DNA from: Rhizophagus clarus
Taxonomy: Eukaryota; Glomeromycota; Glomeromycetes; Glomerales; Glomeraceae
Assembly (NCBI GenBank): GCA_015698045.1
Contig: BLAL01000295.1
Location: 372,001 to 436,000 of the forward strand
Reading direction: 5' to 3'
Length of the DNA: 64,000 nt
In this document: piece by piece, positions 48,901-61,193 of the stretch
Numbering within the stretch: position 1 is the stretch's first letter
How the letters are laid out: each line of letters opens with the position of its first letter
Position numbers and translations under genes: made by a program
Notes under the pieces: model-generated
The model's database searches: none
Told to the model about the DNA's origin: nothing
Seen by the model: only the letters and a program-made list of their open reading frames with translations

Positions 48901-49740
48901 GAAATAAAAGCACGATCCCAAATCGCGATTTCAGGTGGAACTTTATAATTCCTAACAAATATAAGATTGGGTTAGATAAATGACAGAATAAATGAAGAAA
49001 TAAAAAAAAGATCTGAGAACCCAATTATCTACCTGTTATTTCAAAGCTACTGATTATATGGCCAACGATTTGTTATTTTTCATTTATTTGGATTTAGATT
49101 TAAATTGATACACCATCAAGAATATATGATCACTCAAGGATATATATATATAAGAATATTGAATAGGAGCGACGGGCATCGTGGTCAAACCTATTGTGAT
49201 TTAGAAGGTGACGTTTTAAGATTAATTTAAACTCTAATATTACTCTAATTATTAACTATGACTTTTAAAGAACAATTAGGAATTATGACAGAAAGGATTA
49301 CTACTCATTGAACTGGTCGTAAAGATGTCTTACTCAATCAAAGCTAAATAAGCTCGACAAAGCATTTGATGTACGTAGTAAATAACTAAAATGATTGACG
49401 AACGATTTTGATGAATCTTCAACTGCTGATACAAACTCACAAGTAAGGTGCTGATTGGTTTATTTTCTATACTACAAGTTTTCTAATGATACTAATGGAA
49501 CCGTCGAAAATGTAGAAGAAAAAGAACAAATGCAAAGACATTGATGAAATGTAGATTCATAATAAGGTATAGCGCTTTTTTTCTGCACATATATATTATT
49601 TGTTAATGAATCTGAAGATATTAGTTGTAAGAATCATAAATGTTTTATTGAAGAGTATTACAACACAAGTAATATAAAAAATTAAATTATAACGAAATTA
49701 TTTTTTTGTTTCTGTTTTTCTAATACAAATTACTATTAAA
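46000..49740. other. Gene-poor stretch with remnants, no intact gene
   Basis: A plus-strand remnant reads RLTKEQANYFQKKTFGSTIV and VVMEDNKFYLGWCLKNW at about 46915-47030, with stops on both sides. Purine-rich sequence at 47100-47480 gives artefactual minus-strand frames. The open frames at 47782-47985 and 48728-49024 look compositional. Nothing else is identifiable. Confidence 0.45.
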
Positions 49741-49910
49741 CATGCCTCCCAAACCTACAAGTTTTATTTCGGTGAGACATGATATTCGATTTTGCTTATA
49801 CAATGGACGCTTTCGCTATTAAATAGGATAAAAACTAAAAGTTCTAATGTTTCGAAATTGTTACCATTCCATTTAACTCTAATCATAACAATTTCTTAAT
49901 ATCATTTAAG

Positions 49911-50230
49911 CAAATCGTGGACAATATTCTTATCAAGTGATAGAAAATGTACACATAGATACAAAAAATGTTCTTGTAATTCCAGTACGCGATAGATCAA
50001 TACACACTCATTATAATTTATCGATGCCATGTTCCAGATGGCAACTTGAAGAGGAGCTTAAGTTCGAACTTTTTTTTGAAGCAATTTTGAATAAATATCC
50101 TCGATTGAAAGGTACAATATGGAATATAAGTAATATAGGTAATGTTGGGGGAGTGAATAGATGCTTGCAACTAGCTAGTTTAAAGATTCTACAGAGAAAT
50201 AGAAACACTTTGGTTTATCCAGGTAGTTGA
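49911..50230 (+). CDS. Hypothetical protein exon, possibly the last exon of a short gene
   Basis: An acceptor-like TTTAAG ends at 49910. The following frame is open for about 105 codons to a TGA at 50228-50230, encoding NRGQYSYQVIENVHIDTKNV, VLVIPVRDRSIHTHYNLSMP, WQLEEELKFELFFEAI and VNRCLQLASLKILQRNRN. Composition is balanced and unlike the surrounding low-complexity frames. A candidate first exon MPPKPTSFIS with a GTGAGA donor starts at 49743, but its phase does not match directly, so either another short exon lies between or the start is elsewhere. An alternative GTG/ATG start within the exon cannot be excluded. No domain recognised. Confidence 0.4.
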
Positions 50231-50518
50231 ATGATTTAGCATTTCAGGATGTTTTAAGGGTTTATAAATAAAATAAAAAAAAAAAAAAAATAGTTGTGGC
50301 ATTTTTGTTAATTCTTAAACGTTGTCGGTAAACGCTGGAAAGCCTAAACCTTCCCGGTTTAACAAAATAAAGTTTCATCTCTTTCCTGTTGTCTATATAA
50401 GTATATCATTTTATACATATTTGAAAAAGTAAATTTCAATTCGCTATATTTAGCGAATACCAAAAAATCTTTCAGGTTTCCAGTCTCCTCAAGAGATTGG
50501 TATTTCGTATGAATATCT

Positions 50519-50602
50519 AATCTTCAAATAAGCCCGATCCATTAGAGTCGATACAAATATAATCTTCAAATAAGCCCAATCCATTAGAGTCGATACAAAT
50601 GT
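50519..50602 (+). repeat. 42-bp tandem duplication
   Basis: AATCTTCAAATAAGCCC... with CCATTAGAGTCGATACAAAT occurs twice, beginning at 50519 and 50561, with two or three differences. It is a recent local duplication in noncoding DNA. Confidence 0.85.
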
Positions 50603-50772
50603 AAAGTCTATTAGATTAAATTTGCTTCATTTTGAATAATGTCTTTATTCGTTAGGAGGGTATAGTGATAAACTAAAATATGGTTTTTATTAGTGTTCCT
50701 CTTTAGAATGTCTGAACTCACGCGAACTACTTCTATTCTTAAATGATTTTCTTTCTTTTTTCTCTTTCTTTC

Positions 50773-50783
<11 letters not shown>

Positions 50784-50820
<37 letters not shown>
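50784..50820 (+). repeat. Poly-A run of about 37 bases
   Basis: An uninterrupted A run, directly preceded by a T run of about 11 bases. It could be assembly-sensitive. No target duplication or upstream retrotransposed gene is visible. Confidence 0.8.
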
Positions 50821-50825
<5 letters not shown>

Positions 50826-50839
50826 GAAAAAGACGGACG

Positions 50840-53800
50840 ACGTTGAGAAGGTTAAGTAAGAAAAAATAAGCCAATCACCTGATCTTTCTAAAAATCGGCA
50901 ACAATAACACTACGCCAATTGTTTTCAGGGCATACTTTGTTGATCACTTAACGGATTAAGTAAAATAAATAATGTTTTTAAGGAGTGTATTATTCAAATA
51001 TTGGGGCATGTTTAATATTTCACATGAAATTCGAAGATAAAAATGTTCGGAGATGTTGATACTTATTAGCAAATTATGTAATGAACCCAAGTTTGAGTAA
51101 CCAATACAATCATGTCCCAAATCCAACTCGATCCACTATCCCCAAACCTGACAATGCTCCAAACTTAAATTGGATTAATTATCTCGAATGCTCTAACCTA
51201 GTTAATTATAAATTTGTGAACTTTGGATTTGGGATGATTAAGTTTTGGCGGAGTCAAATAGAAGAATATTGGGCATTAAAGGAAATGATTCTCAGAGATC
51301 AATAGTATTGACATTTTTGATAAAGTTAGTCTCATCATAATGTATAAGATTCTATATGGAAGAAGTCTTACCGAAAGCAATTACTTTAACTCACAAAATA
51401 GCGCTCGGGTTAGAATCCGACCTATTCCGTAACTTTTGAAAGTAATATTAATCAATATTTTCTTTGATTTTATTAATCTTTAATTTTTGCAAATTTTTAT
51501 AATTACAGTAAATAGATTGGATATCAGAAGCTAACCTAAATTTAACTACAAAAACAAAGTAATTTTCCTTACACAGATACACAGATGATTACACTTTATA
51601 TAGTAATGATTGCACAAAATAGTAGATAGTAATTTAATTTTGATCTGCAGCTGTTTTTGGACGTATCAAGAAAAATGGTTTTGCTAAATGATATTCAAGT
51701 TGTTTCGTCCTGCATTTAATATTATTAATTAAACTTGAATCATTATAGTTGTTTGTTGTAACTGGTTAATATCTTATGGAAAAAAGGTTGTAAATCAGAG
51801 AATGATTAATGTTTACGTTTACAAGGATTTCAAACATATAACGCACGAACTTTATATCTTAGGCTACATCTTTAGCCTTTTCCTTACTGCCTTTTACTGC
51901 TCATAATTGGTCAACGAAAATACGTTATGTTGTTGAAGTTTTTGTTCGTGCGTGGTGATCATCACGTTACTTAAATCGTGAACATGAAGACAATGATTGG
52001 CCCATACTTATAGATAGTCAATATCAATGGGTACCAGGTTAATAACCGCAGCTAAAGGATGCCTAGCAAATTAACAAATCACGCGCAAAATTTGATGTTT
52101 TAACGGTTCCTGTATCATTTATCTTAATTAACGAATCGGTTGACTCTGGGTTTCGGATTATTAAATTTTAATCACAATAACTCAAGTTGGGTTAATCGAT
52201 CTGTGATAATTGGATTTTGAACTTTGGGCACTATATTTTTCTGCATCATTGCATTATTTAATTATAATAATTGTAGAACTTAATCGAGATCCATATCCGC
52301 CGATTTTCGGAATTAACAAAATTAGCCTAAATTAAGGAATTTGATGATAATTAGATAAAAATTAAGTTAAATAAGTTTCACAAAAAGGATCACTCTTGTG
52401 CTACATGATCATATGACACAAATATCGAGAAATTACTTCAACAAAAGTAGCGTTAAAAAATTTTTTTCTTTCGTAAACTCCATATTAAACTCCCCATCAA
52501 CTTCCCCATCAAACTTTTCCACCAGTTTTTACATTATGTAAGTTGAGAATTTTGGCAAGTATATTAGTAGTTATTTTACATTAAATATAACTTGGAGCTA
52601 TTTTTTTATTTTTTTTTCAATAGTTTATAAAAAAAAATTTATTTAGGCAGCAAAATTATTCAAAAATAATCTTTCAATAAATAAATAATTCTAAGATTAA
52701 TAACGATGTTTTAGTGAATTTAAATTATATATTGATTAGTTTATTTAGTTAAAATCTATTTGATATTCGTTATTAATTATTTTTCAATCAATTTTTTTTC
52801 GTTAAATCATTATTCTGGTGCTTATTCTTACTTTTTTTTTAAATAAACTAATTTTATAATATTTTTATTCCTTTTTTTAGAAATTTCTTCTACTGGTTTC
52901 AGGTTAAAGAGGTAAATTTTTTTTGGAAAAGGTCTTAAAAGTTTTTTTAAGTATTTTTTGGCTTATTTTTTCTTATGTAGGGACGGTTTTGATCGATTTT
53001 AATCGGTACTGCGCCACATAATTGATGATCGGCAAATTCCTCAAATCGGCGCATATGCATAACGACTATTAAATAATTTATGTGTATAGGTTTATTTGTT
53101 ATACGCTTTGTCAGATCAGCTTTTTGCAAATAGTATTCATGATTTTTTGATGAGCAAATACTAAAAATTTATTTAATTTTGAAATGTTATTCAAGTAATT
53201 TATATTGAATACTTAGGTTACGCGAATTACCGATATTTTTATTTTTATTGGTGTGAATTCCTTTTTCTTTGAACGATAAAATGGTAGGCGTACAGTATAA
53301 ATGTCATGTGTTGATACTAACGTGAGCCGATTATGCCGGACCAAACAAGCAGTACGATATGTTTAACATAGCATGTAGAGCCAGAAAGATCTAATTGATT
53401 TGCTAAATCTTATGATTGTTTAAAATTTGTTCCGATTTTATTAATATCATCCGGTCAAAATCGCAAATAGGAGTTGTTCAAGAATCATTTAGAAAACGAG
53501 AGGGGATTTATATATTAAACGCACTTTTTGCTTGGTCTTGGCCTTATGGCGAAATTGGTAGACTAGCAAAATATAAATTTTTCTTTAATTTATAATAAGT
53601 TCCTATACTCGCGTGAAATGCAGGATGTGTTATATAATGGTGAGTGGTTCTGCTCTTGAATATGACTCTTTATATCTTTTAAAAAGCTCAAATTGCAGAC
53701 AGATAACTTTAGAAAGAATTATCATCAAATCTTTGGGTCTAAATCTAGGATCAAAGAAGGTTTATGAAGACTTAAACCATACTTACATTATCTACTGCAT

Positions 53801-55200
53801 AGTATCGTGTCGGGATACTATTTTATAGGTTGAATTTGTATTCAGCGTTATACGGTAATTTGAAACAACGAGAAATTAAGTATTGAGTGACTTTCATATT
53901 TTATATGTGATGATCTTAGACATGAATTTCATTCTTGACTGAAATATATTTCTTTTAAATTGCAAATATATATTATTTCATCTTGGGTTAAAATTTGTGT
54001 CTGATCAATTTATGCATCAAATTGAAAACGTCAAATTAGAAGAACTTCTTGTATTAATTGACGAAAACATACAGTCACTCAATGAAAGGAACCCCGAAAT
54101 CAAATTAACAATAATTGGGGTTATTGTCAAGAAAAATTTAATAATATTGCTATTAAATATTTCATAATTATTTAATTACTATAGATTGATTTGCTCGTAC
54201 ACGTGAGCATTCACAAAATATTCATGTTCACGTGCACATGGAACTACCTGTAAAAAATCTTACGAGCTTTATATTTAGTGAAATTCCATATATACATTTT
54301 GGTATGCTTGATCAGATGTTTAAATAAATTCCAAATGAATTTGATTTAGAAAGTATTCACGAGTCGATAAATAACTCGGCCGAATTTTTTTAATTCCGAT
54401 AAACGGAAACATGTACAACATTTTTCGTTAAAAGTCCGTTTCAAGAAATAAAAACAAAAGAAACGCTATCGGACTGTTAAATAAATTGATTTATTATTCG
54501 ATAATCAATTTAGATAAATTTTCAATGTGTACGGATAGATACACATGATAATTGATAAGCTATTCCGAAACGAATAATTAAATTAATTATTATTGGTATT
54601 TACATTATCTATTATTTTCTCTACGGAATAGTGCACTCGTTAATTGATAATTATTAGCTTAGGCTTAGAGGCTTCTTATTATTGCCAGAGCCTCGTGGCT
54701 TCATGATTCGAGATTGAGACTTTGCATAAAAAATTTCGCGATGCGGTGTTTCGGCTTACAAGTATATTTATCATTTCTAGGTGCCACGTTTGTAGACTTT
54801 TTTTTTGTTAATGTTAATAAGTTACGTACAAACAATTAATGCTTATAAATACTTGCTAATAAATATTTTATTGTTACTACTAAATTGGTTAAATTAGTTT
54901 CAATAATGTTCTATCATTAAAAACGTGCTATAAATTATATAACGTTATTGGCTTATGCTACGACTTTGAAATTCAGATCATCGGGTAAAATCCCAGATTC
55001 TATTAATAGAATTTTGCGCCATTGCAAGGTGATTTACTTTCAGTAAAACCTTTTTTATTCGGATTGTCACAGCCGATTTATTTCTGTAATCCAGATTGTC
55101 GGAGAATTCCTGCCTTTTTCTTTTGAATATCAAGCTGAATTTAGTTCGGAATTATTAATATTCATTCATAAAGCAAACCAAAATAAAAATAATTAAAAAT
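50840..55200. other. Intergenic region without a convincing gene
   Basis: The open frames at 51081-51305 (+) and 53613-53828 (+) are short, have no recognised domain and lack splice context, so I leave them uncalled. The region is AT-rich. A tRNA-Leu-like fragment at 53549-53572 is listed separately. Confidence 0.5.
53549..53572 (+). pseudogene. tRNA-Leu-like 5' fragment
   Basis: GCCTTATGGCGAAATTGGTA followed by GAC closely resembles the acceptor strand and D-arm of organelle or bacterial-type tRNA-Leu. No anticodon stem-loop of proper length and no TTCGA T-arm follows, so it cannot be a complete tRNA. It may be a piece of mitochondrial DNA in the nucleus. Confidence 0.4.
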
Positions 55201-55211
55201 TGAAATAAAAT

Positions 55212-55290
55212 TTACGTGTCACTCAGCCGAATTAAAATTACGTGTCACCCGAAAGTTTTCTTATTTGCCTGGTTCTTTTTGAACATATAA
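55212..55290 (+). promoter_or_regulatory. Phosphatase promoter with duplicated TTACGTGTCAC
   Basis: TTACGTGTCAC occurs at 55212-55222 and again at 55238-55248, 26 bases apart on the same strand. A TATA-like CATATAAAAC lies at about 55284, 80 bases before the start codon. The ACGTG core is the type bound by basic helix-loop-helix factors such as Pho4 in yeasts. Linking it to phosphate control is inference. Confidence 0.5.
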
Positions 55291-55365
55291 AACTGTCTTT
55301 CTTCCTCACTGTTTAATACACACGCTTTTTAACGTTAAAAAAAAAAAAACAAAAAAAATAAGAAA

Positions 55366-56250
55366 ATGAAACATTTTAATATTATCACCTTATTAGCAGC
55401 CATTTTTGTTTGCTTTGTTATGAGAACAAGTTGTAAAATTATAGAAGGAAAATATTTTGATCGTTTCTTTTTAATAATTTTTGAAAACACCGACTACCAA
55501 GAGGCAGTGAATGATCCCTACCTTTCAGACCTTTATAACAGGCAAAATGGCATTCTGCTATCGAATTATTTCGCCGTTGAACATCCGTCTGAACCCAATT
55601 ATATTGCTCAAATATATGGTTCAACACTTAGAATAAAAGATGATGCTGACCACAATATAACCGGCAAGAATTTAGTTGACCTTCTCGAAGACAAGGGAAT
55701 TTCTTGGAAGGCTTACATGGAAAACTACCCTGGAAATTGTTATCAGTATTCGTTTGGTCCAGGAAACGACTCTTACGCACGTAAACATAATCCATTTATT
55801 TCAATGGTAAATATACACAGTGATCCTGAACGTTGCGCGAAGATAGTCAATGCTAGTCAACTTGATACGGATATAAGCACAAATAGCGTACCTCAATTTG
55901 CGTATTATACGCCGAATCAGAACAATGATGCTCATGATACCAACCTAACATTTGCAATGACATGGTTTAAAGCTTGGTTTGAACCAAAACTTCAAGATCC
56001 AGCTTTTACTACAAACACTTTATTTTTGATCACTTTTGATGAATCAGAATCATATACAATACCAAATCAAATTTTTAGCAGTCTTCTGGGCACTCCAGTC
56101 AATCCGAATGCCAATCACAATGATGATACATTTTATACACATTATTCGGTCGCAAAGACCATTGAGGAAAATTGGGGTTTGCCCGATTTAGGAAGGAATG
56201 ATACCACAGCAACTCCTTTTACTAAATTTTTAATTGATAAAAGTCATTAG
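55366..56250 (+). CDS. Secreted acid-phosphatase-like phosphoesterase, 294 aa
   Basis: An intronless frame encodes a member of the phosphoesterase family (Pfam PF04185 type) that includes fungal acid phosphatases, which release phosphate from extracellular organic esters. Residues 1-23 form a signal peptide (hydrophobic ITLLAAIFVCFVM, likely cut after TSC). Family motifs are in order: FENTDY (39-44), HPSEPNYIAQIYGST (73-87), TPNQNNDAHD (182-191), FDESESY (224-230) and THYSVAKTIEENWGLPDLG (258-276). Five N-glycosylation sequons (N97, N134, N162, N193, N278) fit secretion. No GPI-like or transmembrane end is seen, so it is probably soluble or wall-associated. The ATG lies in an A-rich leader (AAAATAAGAAAATG). 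The promoter has a repeated ACGTG motif. In a mycorrhizal fungus this would act in phosphate scavenging; that role is inferred. Confidence 0.9.
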   Translation: MKHFNIITLLAAIFVCFVMRTSCKIIEGKYFDRFFLIIFENTDYQEAVNDPYLSDLYNRQNGILLSNYFAVEHPSEPNYIAQIYGSTLRIKDDADHNITGKNLVDLLEDKGISWKAYMENYPGNCYQYSFGPGNDSYARKHNPFISMVNIHSDPERCAKIVNASQLDTDISTNSVPQFAYYTPNQNNDAHDTNLTFAMTWFKAWFEPKLQDPAFTTNTLFLITFDESESYTIPNQIFSSLLGTPVNPNANHNDDTFYTHYSVAKTIEENWGLPDLGRNDTTATPFTKFLIDKSH

Positions 56251-59200
56251 CTAGACAAATTTGGGATTATCAATAATGTTCCTTTTTAAATGAAATGTTA
56301 AAAGGTTCCACTTAAATTATTTAACTACTAAGAATTAGTGAAGCAAGTGTAATGATTTATTCTTTAAAAACTTTTAATGAAAAACGCATGTGAAAGTATT
56401 GTACAAATAAATAAGAACCTATCATATATTTTCAAATATAATCATTTGTATACTTCTTTTGTTTCTTTGCAGCATGCTACATTATGTGCAACCGGTTTTA
56501 CAGAAATTTTATGATGTTCTTTTTTTGTGCTGGACCCTGGCAACAAAACATTATAGGTTGTTGATTGCACGGATTAACCGAAAAAAGATTTAAGTCCGAA
56601 CATATTTGATCATCAAGTTTGAGCTCAATTCTAAAATATTAGGTTTAAAGTCATTGTCCTCAAGTAGATTATCATATTATAAAAAAAAGGAAAAAGTCTA
56701 AAGAATATCAATCTTACAATCTTATGGTTCATCTTTTTTTATTGTTTCGAAGGACAATATTTAAGTCCTTTCATCACTTTCGTTTATTAGTTGATCATCA
56801 TCACTTACTGTATTTCCTAGCTAATATTGCAATGAACCTGAATGACTTGCACTTTTATTTGTATGCACAAATTCTCATTCAAAAGTAACCCTTAATCGTT
56901 GTTATTAATGTTAGTTAAAGATTGCCGTTTTCAATTCATCCGTCCGAGTACAAATAAGCACGATTACTGATATGTATTAGTAAACAACGATCTATGTATA
57001 TGTGATGACATGATTTTCCTAATTGTAATTATTTGAACTAATTTCATAACCTTGAGTGTATCGATATACTGTTTATGTCTATTATCCTTCTTAATATTCT
57101 CACTGTTCTTCAGAACTTCTCTTTCGATATGACTTAACTGCGATGGTGTTGGTGTCACTTAACTGTGCCTATTTTTATTGGCCTCTGCGCACTCTTGATT
57201 TGTCTTTACTTTACAATGCTTCATGTTGTTTTTATTACTATATGTCAAAGTGTTGGTCAGGTGATAAAAAAAGTAGACTATGCCGAGATCGGGTTGCGCA
57301 GTAAATCCGCAGTTTAATCTCGTCAGCATTATGCTGCACAATAATTTCGCTTCCTGTAATTTTGGACTTATTTGAAAGAGTATGCTGATGGATTGGATAA
57401 CTGTATGGTAAGATATTGTGTCTCAAAGTTTAGATACGATTTTAGAGCGCATTTATATTGCAAATCCCCGTAACATCCTCATAACGTCCATGACACTTTC
57501 AGGTAGCTTGCACGTAACTTTCTCGCTAATTTCTTGCTACTTCTCACCAGTACGTTTTTGAGTTATACATATTATATTTTTTGGTGTTTCTGGAGTCCAC
57601 TAATGGGTAAAATATGGTTAGAAGCATTATGTCTTTAGTGTCACTAGTTTAATATACTGTACATCAACTAGTGACGCCTTTGTGTGGCTCATTTTGCCTG
57701 AAAATATGCTTATGAAAAAAATTTTTTGGGTGCATTGTTGAGTACACCTTTATATAACTCCTCGTATTTTTTTTACTATTTGTACCTATGTACTTAATGT
57801 GTACCTATGAAAATTATGAAATTCCGAGAATAAAAAACGAATGTTTTCCACTAACAATTCATCACGATCATGTGATAAAATATCACGATAAAAGAATATA
57901 AATCACCCTGCGAGTCGTTTTCGGTGGTTAATTTGTGGTGATCAGATAGTGGAAAAATTAATGATTCTCAATCTTCTTCTTGGTAATAAAATCCAGTGTT
58001 TATACAAGGAGAAGAAAGGGAAGTTGTATGTCAGAAATGATCTAGTCTTAATCAGAAAGCATATCTGTGAGCTCAAATAGGTATTGGTGAAAAATTGCCA
58101 AAAACATATCGGGAGAACATAACATTTCGTGCAATTCTAGACGTAATTAAATTCTCCTCAGATAGGGATACACTTGTATTCTTCGAAGAACTTTGTACTG
58201 AATCAAAGAAAAATTCAACATCAAGGTGTATCAAGTATATAAGAACCAGAAATATTAAAATTGGATGAATGGGATCTTTATTGCACCCAAAGCCAATAAG
58301 AAATTTCATGTTTTATTACATATCATATACGTGAGCATATCATTAAGGTTAAATTTATTAATATTATGTAACTTCGGGATAAATTACACTATTAAAAACA
58401 AATTTTTTTTTTTTTTTTCATAAGAATGAACATCAAAAGAACAGTAACGACATAATATTATTAAATTCTATTCAAACACTAAGAATCGTCATTATTTAAC
58501 GTTTGACTATTTTCCTAAACTGCGATATTCTCAATGTACAGTAGCCCTCAACCTATCAATGGAATATTAGCATTTTCTTTCTTATTGTTAATATCGTCTT
58601 GAAGACTGTGCATTTCATACTCGTATTTTCCTAGGATTTACAACAAATGAAGGTTAGTTTTAAGAATAATCAAGTCAGAAAAAGAAATTCGAAAATATTA
58701 ACGTAAGCATACAGTGAATGTGAACGAATTGTCAATGCCATTAAAGAGTTGTCCACAATTTTGAAAAGACTTGGAAAGTTCAATTTCGCCAGTATCGAAC
58801 ATAATATAAAGTCTTGAAGAGATCAAATCATTATATAGATCATCTATATATACGTCACAAACAAAATTTAGAAATATTATAATGATTGTGCGATGAATAC
58901 TTACCACGCAAAAGTCAAATGATTTTTTCCTGTCTTCCTATGGATGTTTGAAGTATCGGGAAAGAAGGAACGCAACACCGGGCTAATGATATTGGTAGTC
59001 AGAGTGCCACACTGAGAAGGCCACAACAGGAATATTTTTGTTCTCTTAAATAGGTAAAAAAAATGTTACAATCAGCTAGATATATACAAAATAAAGAGCA
59101 TCGTGAATTCGGACACACAACTATAGAAAGATAATTTCAAACTTATTCTGGTCAATGGGATCATCAAAAGACTTTGTGAATGATCGTTCTACGGTTCTTT

Positions 59201-61190
59201 CCTCATCAAGTGTAGTCTAGTACATCAAAATCACCATATAAAGATTACTTTGCAAAGAAAAAAAAAAAAATACATTAATACATTGCCTCAGTACATTACC
59301 TCGAAATATTGCCTTTATGACTTATGCTACTTCTGTTTCCACTATATATTTATTGCACATTTGATTGTGAAAATTTACTAGAGAATTGTTCAATCTGCAG
59401 ATCCGAGAAATTATCAACTTGTAACAATAAAATATAAATATACGATAAGTTCCTAATGTTTCCAAACAAATAGTGTTAGCTTCTGATGATTCATGCAAGA
59501 GAATATGCCCTCAAAACAATATCTCGAGGTAGTCTGCTTCGATAGATAAACCCGATTCTCGTTTGCCATATTTTTGAACGATATGATGCAAATAGTGCAA
59601 ATATATTCCTATCTTGAAATATATCAAATATTACAAAAACATTTATTAGTAAATATCAAAACATATTAACTGATGGAGAGAAGGGCAACTCACGAGTTGG
59701 CATCGCCATTTTCATCAAATTCAATTGAATCATCCAAAAAGTCTTTTTTGATCATCATGCACATTTTCATCGTTTCCATCACAATATATTCATTAAACGT
59801 AGATTTATAGGGTCTCGATCATCTGCATCACCATCAGTTTCTTCATTTGACGTTCAGGTGTTGTATCAACACGTGGAGGAGGAATCTTAACATAGAAATA
59901 GGGATGGTCATTCTCATCACCATCCATTTTCCTCCATTTTTATTCTTCGTTATTATTCTTAAGGTTAAATTTCATTAAGAACATAAAAATATTCTGGCTA
60001 AATCAAATACGCACGTATCATATAACTCTTCTTGGCAGCTTTTTGACATTTCGGAAAAATTAAAAAGATTCACCATTAGAGTTGCCCATCAGAAAGGATC
60101 ACTAATTGTACCGGTTGAATCGTGGTTATTTCTCCGTTTTCTTACATTTGATAATCGGGTCGATCGTCCTAACGAATATCCAAAGAATTACTAACATATT
60201 AAAACCAGTATATCCCATATTTCCCCTATTTCCATCTTACTAGGTCAGCGAGAATCGAATGACAAGAACCGGAAAAGTCCCTTCCACGCCATTATTTCCG
60301 CTATATTTCCGTCAAAAAGTATTGAATTGCCCTTTTATATTTGTTTAGAAGTAGAGTTGCCCTCTCTTAACTTTGTAGTCAGCAGAGATGTATATTACAA
60401 TGTTTTAATTAAAGTAGGTCATTAGAATAAGTTTCGTGTACTGTTTGTGATCATAGATCGCAAATTCATCTACACGTGACGATCAACATCGATTTTTTTC
60501 CGGATGATCATCCCACACGCGGTCATGTTCATTTAACCTAAGAGAAAATTGATGAACACGAGATGTAACTAAAATTTCTAAACAATGGATATTTTGTACT
60601 TACTGTCAGTTTTAACTTCATTTTCTTAAAGTTTCCTCCTAAAATAAGAGGCTTTTCTTTGTTCAATTTCACAGTTCCGATGTACAGACGCCATCAAAAG
60701 CTTCTCTACTGGAATAAATTTAAAATTGGGTTAAAAAGTTTTGTTTTTCGTAGTGTAAACATTTTTTCGTCTAAAAGACATGAGTAATTATCTCTTCATT
60801 TGTTTATTTTTAAGTCATAATACCGTTACCGACATTCATCTAATAGTATGTAAATATATATAAAAGGTTACGTGATAGCCAGGTTATATTGTAAGGCGAA
60901 GAAAAAATGCAGTGGTTAAAAATTTGGTATAATAACTTTTGTAAATCAAAATCGGATTTCGGTATACAATTTCACTTAAAACTTTTTTTAGTATTGTTTT
61001 TTTTCATATTTGCAGAATAAAAAAGACGTTAAAATTCTACAGTTATTTACTTTTATTTATTGTTTACCGTACCGCTTTTGAATTTTCAACAAGTAAATAT
61101 ATTTTATTTAATTATATATACGAATAAGAAAGTTATATATATATATAAAAATGAATGTTTGTATATAGAATTAATTATAACATATAAGCA
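56251..61190. other. Intergenic region, mostly without recognised genes
   Basis: About 4.9 kb without an intact gene. Overlapping minus-strand frames at 56964-57426 and frames at 58073-58309 and 58698-58907 show no family features. A minus-strand remnant near 59860-59935 reads DENDHPYFYVKIPPPRVDTT and PERQMKKLMVMQMIE before a stop, and looks like a fragment of a former protein-coding repeat. Confidence 0.45.
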
Positions 61191-61193
61191 ATG

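Noticed and set aside
50784..50820. Poly-A run as the tail of a retrotransposed gene
   Set aside because: Nothing upstream resembles a processed gene or a LINE end, and no flanking target duplication is visible.
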